A stretch of 64,000 bases of DNA from Ascoidea asiatica (taxonomy: Eukaryota > Ascomycota > Saccharomycetes > Ascoideales > Ascoideaceae), in assembly GCA_001600695.1 (NCBI GenBank), contig BCKQ01000002.1, forward strand, positions 1,623,340 through 1,687,339. The letters are read 5' to 3'. The position numbers and the translations under genes are program-made. Below, one piece after another: positions 31,541 to 43,900 of the stretch (positions are counted from its first letter, which is position 1; every line of letters starts with the position of its first letter). The notes beneath the pieces were generated by a model. It made no database searches, had not been told where the DNA came from, and saw only the letters and a program-made list of their open reading frames with translations.

Positions 31541-32071
31541 TCAAACGCTCCAAATTTTAGAAATTAAGCCAAACAATCCACAATCTTCGGTCTCCATCAA
31601 ATAAATCCCATAACTACTTACCAAAGTTCCAAACATTAATAGCCTCATTGCAGCAGTATGCCAAATTCCATATATTCGTTTAGGAATATAATCTATAATA
31701 CATGATTGAAATCCGGCATTGCAATGAATCAATAGCATCATACTTAATAGAGAATCAACTATTGGCAAATCTGCACTCACCACAAATGGTGTTATTGTTA
31801 AAGGAACTAAAGATACAGCAACTATTCTTTCGTAGGACCAATGATATGATCCATGATAATAATCTGGTTTTGGAATAACAGAAGCATCATTTACAGTACC
31901 AACAATATAACCTGGAGGCTGAGGAATTGGCTTTAACTTTCGAAACTTTTCCTTAATTGAAAAATGACGAATTGGAAACAGATATACTCCAACTTTATTG
32001 AATTTATTGATAAAAGAAATACCAACCCTAGCAGAAATGGGTGAGCTCATTTTAGAACCTATTCTTATCAT
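31541..32071 (-). CDS. SDH4: Succinate dehydrogenase membrane anchor subunit Sdh4
   Basis: A 176-residue protein with a basic mitochondrial presequence (about 1-45), then YYHGSYHWSYERIVAVSLVPLT as the family entry to helix I and LIHCNAGFQSCIIDYIPKR. Asp127-Tyr128 match the quinone-site DY of Sdh4/SdhD. Cys117, ten residues before the Asp, matches the reported yeast Sdh4 haem-ligand Cys, and His116, eleven before, matches the bacterial haem-ligand position. Three hydrophobic segments are visible. It anchors the Sdh1-Sdh2 dimer of complex II in the inner membrane with Sdh3. The intact DY and HC argue against the paralogue Tim18. It is divergent from PHB2. Confidence 0.9.
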   Translation of the reverse strand: MIRIGSKMSSPISARVGISFINKFNKVGVYLFPIRHFSIKEKFRKLKPIPQPPGYIVGTVNDASVIPKPDYYHGSYHWSYERIVAVSLVPLTITPFVVSADLPIVDSLLSMMLLIHCNAGFQSCIIDYIPKRIYGIWHTAAMRLLMFGTLVSSYGIYLMETEDCGLFGLISKIWSV

Positions 32072-32686
32072 TTTTTTATAAAAATTTGGTTTTTGTCAAT
32101 GATTTTTTCAATTATATCGATATTAAATAAAAGCTTCAGTGTTTATTTAGTGAAATAGAGCAAAAAAAGACTCTATTTATACAATTAATTACCTCGGGGT
32201 ATGCTTTTGACTTTCTGCTTTAATCAAGAATATTCTTTTAAACACTACGATAAAAAACAATTGTAAGCATTTGAATTCACTGAAAAATAGAAAAACTTCA
32301 AATTGTTAAAGCATAATAGAAAATTTGAATAAATATATTCTTATATTTATTTTTCATTATTTCACCAGTAGTAAAACTTGGTTTGGCTCAAGCAATTGAA
32401 AAAGATAATTTATTTCTTCAAATACTTCTTTAGTGAAAAACCGTAACCGTTAGCTGCTTCGATTTCCTTGAAACATCCGGATCTGAGATCTAAAATAACA
32501 AAAAGGTCACATGATATCAGGGTAACATTATAATCTTTTGCCTCTGCTTCTGGAACTGAAGTTGGAGTAAGCAATAAATTAATTAGTGAATTAGAGGATT
32601 TTAAGGAATCTCCAAATTTTAAAGTGATTACAACATCAAAAAACTCAATAAGTTAAAATCAGTTAATCAATTAATAAATCTTCAAG
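32072..32686. promoter_or_regulatory. Divergent promoter region SDH4 / PHB2
   Basis: 615 bp between two mitochondrial genes. GGTCACATGAT at 32505-32515 contains RTCACATG, a variant of the Cbf1-type site; the same 11-mer recurs in reverse at 63622-63632. No ORF here looks genuine. Shared regulation of both genes is inferred from the arrangement only. Confidence 0.4.
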
Positions 32687-33592
32687 ATGAATAACCCTCA
32701 ATGGAATAATTTTGCAAAGCAATTGAGAGATCAAGCTCGTAACGTTCAAAGAAAATCACCTAAGTCACCTCAAGGAATTGCTGGTCTTGGTGGATTACTT
32801 CTTTTAGGAGGTACAGTTCTTGCCATTAATTCTTCTCTTTTCAATGTCGATGGTGGTCATAGGGCAATTATTTATTCAAGAATAAATGGTATTCAACCAA
32901 CAATTTATAATGAAGGAACTCATATTGCTCTTCCTTGGTTTCAAACTCCAATTATTTACGATGTTAGAGCTAAACCAAGAAACATTTCTAGTTTGACAGG
33001 AACAAAGGATTTACAAATGGTAAATATCACTTGTAGAGTTCTTTCCAAGCCAAATGTTTTAGCTCTTCCTACAATTTTTAGAACTTTAGGTACTGATTAT
33101 GATGAAAGAGTTTTACCATCTTTAATCAATGAAGTTTTGAAAGCTGTTGTAGCTCAATTCAATGCTTCTCAGTTAATAACACAAAGAGAAAGAGTTTCTA
33201 GATTAGTTCGTGAAAATTTGGTTAGAAGAGCCTCCAAATTTAATATTTTATTGGATGATGTATCTTTAACTTATATGACTTTCTCTCCTGAGTTTACAAA
33301 TGCTGTTGAGGCCAAACAAATTGCTCAGCAAGATGCTCAAAAAGCAGCTTTTATTGTTGATAAAGCTATACAAGAAAAACAACAAATGGTAGTCAAAGCT
33401 CAAGGTGAAGCCAAATCTGCTGAATTGATTGGTGATGCTATTAAAAAATCGAAAGATTATGTTGAGTTGAAAAGATTAGACACTGCAAGAGAAATTGCTA
33501 CAATTTTATCTAATTCTCCTAATAAAATCTTATTAGACAATGAAGCATTATTATTAAACACTGTTTCTGATGCTAGATCTTTAAAAAAATAA
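32687..33592 (+). CDS. PHB2: Prohibitin-2
   Basis: A 301-residue protein. It has a short N-terminus, a membrane segment (about 33-50, GIAGLGGLLLLGGTVLAI) and an SPFH domain with VDGGHRAIIYSRINGIQ, then EGTHIALPWFQTPIIYDVRAKPR. A long coiled coil (about 195-275) holds FTNAVEAKQIAQQDAQKAAF and VVKAQGEAKSAELIG. The EGTH.. PWF.. motif and length (yeast Phb2 is 310 residues) distinguish it from Phb1. With Phb1 it forms ring complexes in the mitochondrial inner membrane that hold the m-AAA protease and stabilise new respiratory subunits. Confidence 0.96.
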   Translation: MNNPQWNNFAKQLRDQARNVQRKSPKSPQGIAGLGGLLLLGGTVLAINSSLFNVDGGHRAIIYSRINGIQPTIYNEGTHIALPWFQTPIIYDVRAKPRNISSLTGTKDLQMVNITCRVLSKPNVLALPTIFRTLGTDYDERVLPSLINEVLKAVVAQFNASQLITQRERVSRLVRENLVRRASKFNILLDDVSLTYMTFSPEFTNAVEAKQIAQQDAQKAAFIVDKAIQEKQQMVVKAQGEAKSAELIGDAIKKSKDYVELKRLDTAREIATILSNSPNKILLDNEALLLNTVSDARSLKK

Positions 33593-33929
33593 TCATAAAG
33601 CCTTTACGAAAAGCAAACTCTGTATATATACATATATATTAATATTTTTTTATATTATTAGTAAATATCAAACTTAAATTATCAGATATATATATTTATA
33701 AAATAAGTTCAAAAAAAATGTTCAAAGCTCTAACTAACCGAAAAAAAAATTAATCAAAGTATTATTAGTCAATACTTTTCTTTGAAGGATTAGAATGTAG
33801 AAAAAGCCAACTAAATATTAAGAAAAAAAACCTTTGACAAACTAGAGAATACAATATACAATAGACAAACCAAAACAACAAGAAAAAAAAATATAAGAGA
33901 AAAATTAAAAATTATTAAGATACGAAGAT
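33593..33929. other. Convergent 3' spacer PHB2 / SPT23
   Basis: 337 bp of AT-rich sequence with TATATA words and A-runs, consistent with two facing 3' ends. No gene or hairpin comparable to the one at 31377 was seen. Confidence 0.5.
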
Positions 33930-36900
33930 CTAGGACCGTATCCCAGACATTGTGTTGACCACTTGGCTCATATGAGAATCTATAGCATTTCGCACTCGAT
34001 CATTACCTAGCATTATATTTCCTAAAGTGTCCCTAAAGAATTGACCAATCCAATAAACTGAAGATTCAACAAAGTCAGAGTTTGTTATGCTAACATATAT
34101 ATAAATTGATGCAATCAGTATGAGAAGCGGAAGCCAAAAAAATAAAAGCATTTTATCATTTCTAAAACCTCTTCTTTGAGTGAAATATGACTGTAATTTA
34201 TCAGTCGCTTCATCTTCATTCAAGCTTTCTTCTGTAGTCGAGGAGCTAGAAGAACTATTAACTTTGGTTGCCTTAAATTTAGAAGGGATAACACTTTGGG
34301 GCTCTTGAATTTTTACCAAACTTTTAGTGGTATTCAATTTAGGCTGTCTCATAAACGTAAACTGCTTTTCTATTGTTGGATCACCATGTGGATATAAATC
34401 ATTGTAGTTAGGAGGATCATCTTGTGGTGGCACAAGTTGAGGCTTGAAAGCATTTCGCACTTTTTTCCATAATGATTCTGTACCAGAACTATTATTATGA
34501 TCCAAGCTAGCGTCTGAATCTGAAAGTGAAGTTTCATGAAAGGAATTTATTTCACTAATGTATAATTTCATTGAAGGGTCAGGAGGCATTAATGTTCCAT
34601 TTTCATCAAGTTGAATATCATTGTTACTACTATCATATTCATCTTCAATATCACTTTCTTCATGTGATTGATTAGATTCATCTGCAATTGAACTTTGAAC
34701 TTCATTTAGAGCCACTGGAGAATTGGCAGTTTCAGCTGTAACCATTCTAGACACATGCGATCTAAAAGTATCATCTTCACTAAATAAGGATGATAAAGAA
34801 GAGCATCTGGACATAGACATTTTGCCATATGAGCTTCTCTCAAGTTCATATTCTTCTTCAGTTTGTGCTTGTAACCTAGTTTCAAAATCTGAAATAAATT
34901 TATGGGTATAATTATCTTTACTTACATCTTTAATAGATAAACCTAAAGAGGTTCTAACAGTCAATGATGCTTTACATTTTATTAATAGTTTGATAATATT
35001 TGTAAAGCCCATCATACTAGCAAAATGTAATGGAGTATAGCCATTACGATCTTTACAATTAACTCTTGCACCCCGATTTATTAAACTTACAACAACTCTT
35101 GAAAAGCCCTTCAAACATGCCAAATGAAGCATTGTTTGACCTTCTTTAGTTGGAACTTGCCAATTTGGTGATGATGGAGCAGATGGTAAGTCACACATAT
35201 TAATACAGTGTAAAATATCATCTTCATCACTGGAATTTCTATTAAAATCATTTGAAACTTTATGGGAATAATTATTTGAATGAGAATTAGAGTTGGAATT
35301 GGAATTGGAATTAGAATTAGAAGATTGAGAATTAAAAGATCCATCATTATTTGCACCTACTATTCTTCTAGCAATATTTCTTGCATCTTCGAGTTTTCCA
35401 TTCATTTTTAAGCCTACTATTTGTAAAGCTAATTCAATTAATTGCTTATCAGTATCATCTTGATAAGTAAAAACTTGCAATGGTTGATTTGGTAAACCTT
35501 CAAAATTTAATTGAGCTTGAGATTGACTCAGAGATTGAGAAAATACAGCATTATTTTCAAAAGTCACAAGAACTTGTCCTGATTTAGAAGAAGGGGGTAA
35601 AAAAGTTAAAATAGTACTATCAGACCAGCAATGTGTTCCTAAAGCTTTTTTATCACCAAACTTAACTTCTAAACCAGATCTAAAATTACAACCCAATAAA
35701 GTTATTTCAATTCCACCTCTTAAAGGTCCTTCTGCAGGTATAACTTTTTGAATCATTGGAATTCTGTTTTGTAATTGAGTTATATTACTTCTATTCATTA
35801 ACGATGTTGTTAGATCAATTAAACTATTACCAGATTTATTTCTATCCATATTAACTGATCTTGAGCTTTGACTAGTAGTTGAAGTATTTATATTATTATC
35901 AGATAAAACGAGAGAATTTCTTGAGGATATAGGATTTACAGAACTGTAATCTGAAGAAGTTGGATCAAATTGAGAATTATTCCCATTTCTTTTTCTAGAA
36001 TTGTTATTGATAAAATTATTATTATTATTAATTATACTATTTTTATTATTATTATTATTAATATTATTAATATTATTGATATTATTGATATTATTGTTAC
36101 TAGGAATAGAAGTCAATGGAATAATATTATTATTAGATCTTCTAGAAACAGGTAAAGGAGTGTAATTTGAATAGTCATCAGAAGGAGAAGCAATTCTTTT
36201 TCTTTTAAAAGCTCTTGGTTCATTAGTATTTGGATCAGAAGAAGAATCTTCTAATGAATTTGGAGATAAAGGAAAATGAGTACCTTTTGAAATTTTTAAA
36301 GTAGTATTTTTTGAATTAAATGAAGAATTTGAAAATGGTTTGAATTGAGAAATAGAATTATTTGGTTTCATTTCAGTATCAGTATCAGTATCCATAACTT
36401 TATCAATATCTTTATTATTATCTTTATTATTATCTTTATTATTATCTTTACTTTGAATATTTTCTATAATATTTTCTTTTATATCATTATTTTCTACTTC
36501 ATTAACATTATTATTGTTAATGTTATTATTATCTTTTTCTTCTGTTTTTATAGAATTTAATTTTTCGATAGATTGATTATTGGTTTGAATTAAATTATTA
36601 TTTTCATTAATTTTTTCAACTAATAATTTTTTATCTTCTTTAATTTCATTGATTTCATTAATTTTATTATCTTCTTTAATATTTTTAGTATCAATAATTT
36701 CATTAATTTCTTTAATATCTTTATTATTAGAACTTGTATTTTTTTTTCTATCCATAATCATAATTTTATCAGAAAAATTTTTTGCAATAATTTCATTTTT
36801 ATAATTTTTTAAAATAAATAAAAGACGAAAACCAGTTGAATCTTGATGATGACGACAATAACAAACAATTCTTGCAGATAAATCAATTGATTTACAATTT

Positions 36901-37442
36901 AATTCAGATATTTTGATTGAATTAGAATTAGAATTAGAATTAGAATCAGTATTTGTATTTGTATTAGTATTAGGTAAAGGATTATAAATAGAAGTTGAAT
37001 TAGTGGAGAAATTTGAATTTGTAGAATCGGGAATTAAATTTGGTGTTGAAGAAAGAGGTGTTGAAGGATCAGGGGATGGAGAAGGAGAAAAAGAAGAAGA
37101 AGAGGAAGAAATAGGAGAATTATTATTATTATTATTATTATTATTTGTAGAAGTTATAATATTTTTTAAACAAGCATCAGCATTTGCATTTAAATTAGAA
37201 GGTAATGGAGTATCAGTTGAAGAAGCATTAGCAGAAGTTGAATTTGGATCAGGAGAAGGAAAAGCTAAAACTTCTTTACAATTAAAAATTATTGCTTTTT
37301 TATGAGTTGAATCTAACCAAGTTAAACCATCTTCACTTATACCATTTTTTCTTCTTGAAGCTCTTTTTAATTCTCTTTTTATACATCTTGGACAAATATA
37401 ACAAGATTTAAAATTTGAAGTTTTTGATAAAGGAGATGAAAG

Positions 37443-37492
<50 letters not shown>

Positions 37493-38209
37493 GACTTTTA
37501 TTATCTTTTATAATATTCTTAGTATCTTTATTGTCTATATCTTTTATATCTTTTATATCTTCAGTATCTTTAATATCATTTAAATCATTTGAATCATTAT
37601 TATTGATATTATTGATATTATTGATATTATTAATATTATTAATATTATTAATATTATTAGTATTATTAGTAATATTATTTAATTCTGAAATTACAAAACA
37701 ATCAAGAAATAAGAATTTTTTTTTAATATTTATTGGTAAATTATTAATATCATTAATTAAAGAAAATTTTTTTTTTGAAATTAAATGTGAAGGTATATGT
37801 AAAAGATATTGAGAAGGTTTTGGATAAATTGATAAATTAACTTTAATTTGAGTTTCAACTCTTGAAAATTTTGGTAAATTTGAAATTTTTAATTTATATG
37901 GTAAATTATCAAAATTATCATTAATTTTTAAATAATTTAAATTTGGTGACCAATTTTTTGATTCTTTTGGTAAATAAGAAGTTTTTGAAGTTGAATTATT
38001 AAATTGAAAATTTGAAATATTTGAAATATTTGAAATTGTTGAAAGATTTGATAAATTTGATAAATTTGATAAATTTGAAAGGTTAGATAAATTAGTTGAA
38101 TTACCAAATTTTAAATTTTTTAAAATATTTTTTGAATTTTGATATTCTTTTAATTCTTTTGCAAATGGAGAATTATCTAATTGTGGTAAGAAATTATTGA
38201 AAGTATTAC

Positions 38210-38242
<33 letters not shown>

Positions 38243-38301
38243 AATTAAAATTATTTGGTAATATTGATCTATTTTGAGATATTGAGGAATAATATAGTTT
38301 C

Positions 38302-38345
<44 letters not shown>

Positions 38346-38758
38346 TGTATTATTAGATTTGATTATTGTATTGGTTTTAATATTAGTTTTAATATTAGTT
38401 TTAATATTGGTATTTATATTAGTGTTTTTATTAGTATTTAAAATTGAATTTGAGTTTGAATTTAATATACTATTAGTTGAATAAGATTTATTATCAATAT
38501 TATTGATATTATTGATATTATTAATTTGATTGATTATTAGATCATTAAAAGATAAATCAGAAGATAGATTACTGTTATTGATATTATTATTATTATTATT
38601 ATTATTATTGCTGTTGATATTATGTTTATATACATTAGGATCTAAGAATTCATCTAAGAAATCATCATCATCATCAATATCAAAATCATTATCTTTTAAA
38701 TCATTTAAATTATTTAAGTTTGGTATATTAGGGATATTAGATATATTATTATTTTTAG

Positions 38759-38804
<46 letters not shown>

Positions 38805-38885
38805 TAATAGAGAATTTATATTAAAATCTTCAAGATTTAAATCTAAATCTAAAGAATTCAATACATCAAAATCAGTATTATCCAT
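33930..38885 (-). CDS. SPT23: Spt23/Mga2-type membrane-tethered transcription factor
   Basis: A 1651-residue protein, longer than yeast Spt23/Mga2 (about 1100) because of many Asn tracts. In order: an acidic N-terminus; a conserved LPYKLKISNLPKFSRVETQIKV segment (about 332-355); an IPT/TIG domain (about 1043-1125, IPAEGPLRGGIEITLLGCNF); two clear ankyrin repeats (about 1245-1320, GQTMLHLACLKGFSRVVVSL and GYTPLHFASMMGFTNIIKLL); and one C-terminal membrane span (about 1578-1600, LLFFWLPLLILIASIYIYV). In yeast the ER-bound precursor is ubiquitinated by Rsp5, clipped by the proteasome, and drives OLE1 expression in response to membrane fatty-acid packing. SPT23 versus MGA2 cannot be decided; a single ancestral gene is likely. 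Confidence 0.92.
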
Positions 38886-39220
38886 TATTAAATATAATAT
38901 TGTTGAAATATTGATATGAATAAATTGAATTGGATTATATTAATTGATGATATATAGAAATATAATAATCAGTTATAATATTTGATTGATAATGGATATT
39001 TAGTATATTTAATTCAATTTACTCAATATATTAAAATAGTACAGTAGTAAGTAAGTAATAATATAATATAATAGTAACTTATAATAAATAATAAAAGTAG
39101 ATCTTGGATTTCGAGAAAAAAAGATGGATTGATTGATCTGATAAGTGAGTAACGGAGAAGGATGAAGACTGAGAGTGAGGACCGTTAAGCTGAGAGAATT
39201 GAATTGTCTGCAGCAGAATC

Positions 39221-39260
39221 AGAAGCAGAAGTAGAAGTAGAAGTAGAAGTAGAAGTAGAA
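39221..39260. repeat. 6-bp AGAAGT tandem repeat
   Basis: One AGAAGC unit is followed by five perfect AGAAGT units and a partial one, in the SPT23/ERV14 divergent region. Confidence 0.9.
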
Positions 39261-39404
39261 TTATGGACAGAGTCGCCAATCCGGATACTGCAGCGGAGCA
39301 CGGATCACGGATCACGGATGCAGATTCCTTTTTCTGCTTCTGCTGCGGTGGCCGTTTTGGTCTGACCGAGACCAACCGCGTGACTTGGCCAGTCTCAGTC
39401 TGCT

Positions 39405-39450
39405 TGCTGTTCTGCTGTTCTGCTGTTCTGCTGTTCTGCTGTTCTGCTGT
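39405..39450. repeat. 8-bp TGCTGTTC tandem repeat
   Basis: Five perfect copies plus six bases of TGCTGTTC. The 8-bp period shifts reading frame at every copy, so it reads as Ser/Cys/Ala/Val or Gln/Asn mixtures in all frames. This indicates a non-coding minisatellite within the GC-rich island. Confidence 0.9.
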
Positions 39451-39887
39451 AGACGGGACCCCTGGCGGTGGATTCAATAGGAGAGAAAACGAGAGGAAAT
39501 CCATTCAGAGCTGGGTTTGTTTCTGTCGACGCAGCTTCTGTGAAGAAGAAGTGGATTTGGATAACTTCGACGTAAAACCAGATCAAATTCAAATTGTCTG
39601 TGTGCTGCTACTGGCTGAGTTCAGTTCCTATTACATTACATTATATTATATTGTCTTGTCTTGTCTTGTCTTTTATTACAATATTCTATTGTAATAGCCT
39701 TATTGAACTTGCGCTGCAGAGAGACTAATCATCCAAAGACAAATTTGAATTCAACTTCATCAAAATTATGGTATTTGTGAGAAAATAGAATCAATATAAT
39801 AATAATAATAACAATAATAACATTAATAACATTAATAATATATCTACAGGCTATAAGACAATATAATACTCATATAAGAATTTCACA

Positions 39888-40411
39888 ATGAGTGCCACTG
39901 TTTGGTATGTCAATTTCAATTTTAATTTTAAAATCCTTTTTATCAATAACTAACTTAATAACTAACTAGATAACTAACATTTTATAATTATTTAATTTTT
40001 ATTTTCTAATTTCAATAAAGGGTTTATATAATTGCAGTTATATTAAATGCAATAAATTTATTCCTTCAAGTTTTTTTCACAATAATGTTTAGTGATTTAG
40101 AATGTGATTATATTAATCCAATTGAACTTTGTAATAAAATTAATCCATATATATTTCCAGAATCTTCAATTCAATTATTTTTAAATTTTATATTCTTAAT
40201 TAATGGTAATTGGTTCTCATTTTTATTAAATTTACCATTATTATTATTTAATATTAATAAAATTTTTATTATTAAAAATTATTTATTAGATGCAACTGAA
40301 ATTTTTAGAACTTTACCAAAACATAAAAAAGAATCTTTATTTAAATTAGGTTTTCATTTAATGATGTTCTTTTATTACTTATATAATATGATATTAGCTC
40401 TAATAAACTAA
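39888..40411 (+). CDS. ERV14: ER-to-Golgi cargo receptor Erv14 (cornichon), two exons
   Basis: Exon 1 is 39888-39904 (17 nt: ATG, four codons and TG) and exon 2 is 40021-40411. Joined, they give 135 residues starting [20 protein letters not shown], against 138 in yeast. The Trp codon is split over the junction. Family motifs are clear: [13 protein letters not shown] and [30 protein letters not shown], with three to four membrane segments. Erv14 is a COPII adaptor that selects transmembrane cargo such as Axl2 at the ER. Using only the exon 2 ATG (40085) would lose the first membrane helix, so the spliced model is preferred. Confidence 0.93.
39905..40020 (+). other. ERV14 intron (116 nt) with AAG acceptor
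   Basis: The donor is GTATGT at 39905-39910. The heptamer AACTAAC occurs three times at exact 12-nt spacing (39948-39954, 39960-39966, 39972-39978), any of which could be the branch site. The acceptor that restores the conserved frame is AAG at 40018-40020. The more usual CAG at 40035-40037 would shift the frame and reach TAG at 40090-40092. Confidence 0.85.
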
Positions 40412-40666
40412 TAACTATTATACTATATAATAATAATATAATAATAATATAATTATAATATAATTAATATATAATAATCTATTCTTCTAATATTACTATT
40501 AATACTACTATTACTCATGTATTACGTAACTGAGATTGCTCACATTGCAACCAGCACGTGGTCTAACATCACATTAAATTAATAATATCAATTTAGTATT
40601 AAATTTGATTCACATTTATTATTATTATATCGCTGAAATTACTATTATTACTGTTATTGATGTATT

Positions 40667-40701
<35 letters not shown>

Positions 40702-40997
40702 GTCAATAATTCAATAATTCAATAATTCAATAATATTCTGTATATTAATTTCAAATAATTGAATAGATTATAATATAATAACAACTAATAATAAACAAGA
40801 AGTAATATAATAATCTTCATTATCTTTACGTATTGTTTATTAATCTATCAATACTTTTGGAAATTATGGATATTATATTCAATATAATACTATAATAAAT
40901 ATATTACATCTATATATAAAGTATATATGTTTATATGTTTATATCTATTCTAATTCATTTACAATCAATCTAATATAATATAATATATCAGTTCATT
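40412..40997. other. Spacer ERV14 / MED14 with microsatellites
   Basis: 586 bp including a (TTTA)n run at about 40665-40701, four copies of the 8-bp unit TCAATAAT (40703-40734), and a CACGTG at 40555-40560. It contains the MED14 promoter; no gene seen. Confidence 0.5.
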
Positions 40998-43900
40998 ATG
41001 AATGCAATTATTCCTGATTCTTCAAATAACTTAAATCAATTTAATAATAACTATACAAATACAGATACAAATAGCAATGATATAATTCAAAATAATAATA
41101 TTGAATCTAATAATGAAAAAATTCAAGATTTAATACCAAAAATTACTGAAAATATATTCTCATATTCTCATTTAATTCAAAATTTATCTTTAAATTCTTA
41201 TAATGATTTACTTAATCTTATTAAATTCTTATCAAATAATAATAATTTATCAAATAATTCAAATTCTAATAATAATATTTCAAATATTTCAAATATTTCA
41301 AATATTTCAAATAATATAAAAAATAAAAAAAATTTTTTAATAACAATAATTAAATTAAAAAGATTATTTGTTAAATTATATGTATTAAATAAATGGTGTG
41401 AAAATTCATTAAATTTTAATAATTTAATAAATTTATTTAATTATTTAAAAATTAATCAATTAAATTTTGATAATTTAATTAATAATTTAAAAATTTTAAA
41501 ATTTAATTTAAATAATGCAAAATTACCAATGGAAGATATTTTAACTTCATATTTAACTTTATCAATTAATAATAATAATAATAATAATAATAAAAATCCA
41601 AATAAAAATTTATCTTTATTACCTTCTCATAATTTATTTAAAAATAAATCTTTATCAAATAATTATTTAATAAAATCAATAAAAAATTTATCAACTCTTT
41701 TAAATTTAAAATTATCTTTAATATCTTTTAATAATAATGAAAATATAAATTATAAATCAAATTTATTTAATTTATTAATAAATAATTATCAAATTAAAAA
41801 TGGTAAATTATATATAATTATTAATAATTTATTTAATTTAGTTTTAACTTTAAATGATTATGATAACTTTTATCGTATTCAATTAAATAATAATAATATT
41901 AAAAATTCTGATAATAAAATAAATGATAATAATGATAAATCAACTGATATTAAATCATTAAATAAACCTAAAACTACTATTAATTCTGACAATAATTCAA
42001 CTCCAATTAAAAATTGCTTTTCTTTACCTTTATCTAATTACTCCTTCTTTTTATTATCTTTTTCATTCAATTTTATCTTGGACTCTGCAACTTCAACAAT
42101 AATCCCACAAAATTTACTAACCTCAAATACTAATAATAATTCTAATACTAATACTAACTTTAATCAAAATATTAATCAAAATTCTTTTAATTCATTAAAA
42201 TCTTTCATAAATAATAAAATTCTCTTGGAAAAATTTAATTCAATATCAATTAATTCTAACTCAAATAAATTATTAAATCTTTTAGATTTCTCATATTCTT
42301 ATTCTTTAAATTATAAATTAAATTTAATTAATCAACAACTATTAAATTTATCAAAAAATAAATTAACTTGGGGTTCAAATTTAAATTATATTTATAATCC
42401 AGATTTAAATTTAATTAAAATTAATTATTGGATTAATAAAAAAATTAATAAAAAATTATCTTATATTTTAATTCAAATTGATCATTCAAAAAAATTAATT
42501 AACTTCAATTGGTTTAAAAATGGAATTTTATATAATAATCATAATTTTAATCATTATTTTGATTCCTTAAATTATCATAATACTACCATTACTCCTACTA
42601 ATAATAGTACTAATAATAATATTAATAATAATGAAGATATTAATAATGAAGATTTTTCTTCCTTTAATATATCCATTTTATTATCAAAAATTTTAAATAA
42701 ACATGCTCAGTTATTATTAACCAAAATTCATGAAAAATTAATTGACTCATTTACAAATTTTGCTTCACTTTATAAAAATAATATAATCAATAATAAACTG
42801 AATACTTCTAAAGATACTAATGATAATAATAATAATAATTTTTATAAAGATTTAATACCAATAAAATTAAATTTAGATCAAAATCAAATAATAATTAAAA
42901 TAAATAATAAAAAATCATTATTTTTTTCAATAGACTATTTAACTGGTTTTTATTTTTTTATAAATCCATCTCCTTTATTAAATTTCATTTGTTCTCAATT
43001 CAAATTTGATAATTTCATTTTAGGTAATTCAGATATTTCAAATACTTGTTTCAAATTTTTATATACTCATCATAAAAATAATATTCCATCAATTTATACA
43101 TCTTCTTTTTTAAAGAATCAACCTTTAATATCTCAAAGTTTTTTAATTTCTAATCAATTATTATCTATAAGATTAGAATTATTAAAAGCTGAAACTTTTA
43201 AAATCTTCAATTTAACAAATTGGGTAACTTCTTCATTAATTAGTTTAAATCAAAGTGAATTAATGAAACTTAATTTACCTCTTAATAATGATAATTTTTT
43301 TCATTTACAATATTTTCGTATAAATACTTGGCCTTCAAGTTGGGTACTAATGACTGCTGTATTTAATATTGATTCAACTTTTAAAACTAATAAATTTTTT
43401 TGGATATCAAATATTAAATCAATAAAAAATAAATGGTTTTTAAATTTCTTTAAACCAATATATTGTAATAATTTATTTGATAATAACTACAATAATGATA
43501 ACGATAATGATAATGATGATAATGACAATAATAATAACAATAAAAATCAAAAAAGAACTATTCATTTTGATTTTTCTTTATCCATGAAATTAATAAAAGA
43601 AGCAACAAGAAGAATTATTAAACATATGGTTATTTTAGAGTTAAATAATACAAATGTCAAATGGAAAGAGGTCTCATATGATCGATTTTCTTACATACAA
43701 ACTTTCCTCAATGTATTTTCAAATGAATATAAACAAAATTCCAATAAAAAATTTCTATCGAATACAATTTCGAGTTCTAGTAATAAAATTATATATAATC
43801 CTAGAATATCCAACATCAATATTACAAAAAACGAAGATCAAATTTTTTTATTAATAAAAACAAATTCATTAGTTAAATTTAAAAATTGTTCAAAAGTTTT

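Larger units (their letters stand above)
38886..39887. promoter_or_regulatory. 1-kb divergent region SPT23 / ERV14 with GC-rich island and repeats
   Basis: A GC-rich core (about 39120-39560) carries a 6-bp AGAAGT repeat (39221-39260) and an 8-bp TGCTGTTC repeat (39405-39450). Open frames of 140 codons exist on both strands across the core, but neither resembles a known protein, and the 8-bp repeat unit argues against coding. A TCTTG repeat follows near 39651-39671. Confidence 0.5.

Noticed and set aside
39079-39694. Overlapping open frames of about 140 codons on both strands
   Set aside because: They arise from a GC-rich, stop-poor block containing 6-bp and 8-bp repeats; the 8-bp repeat changes frame each copy and neither product resembles a protein.
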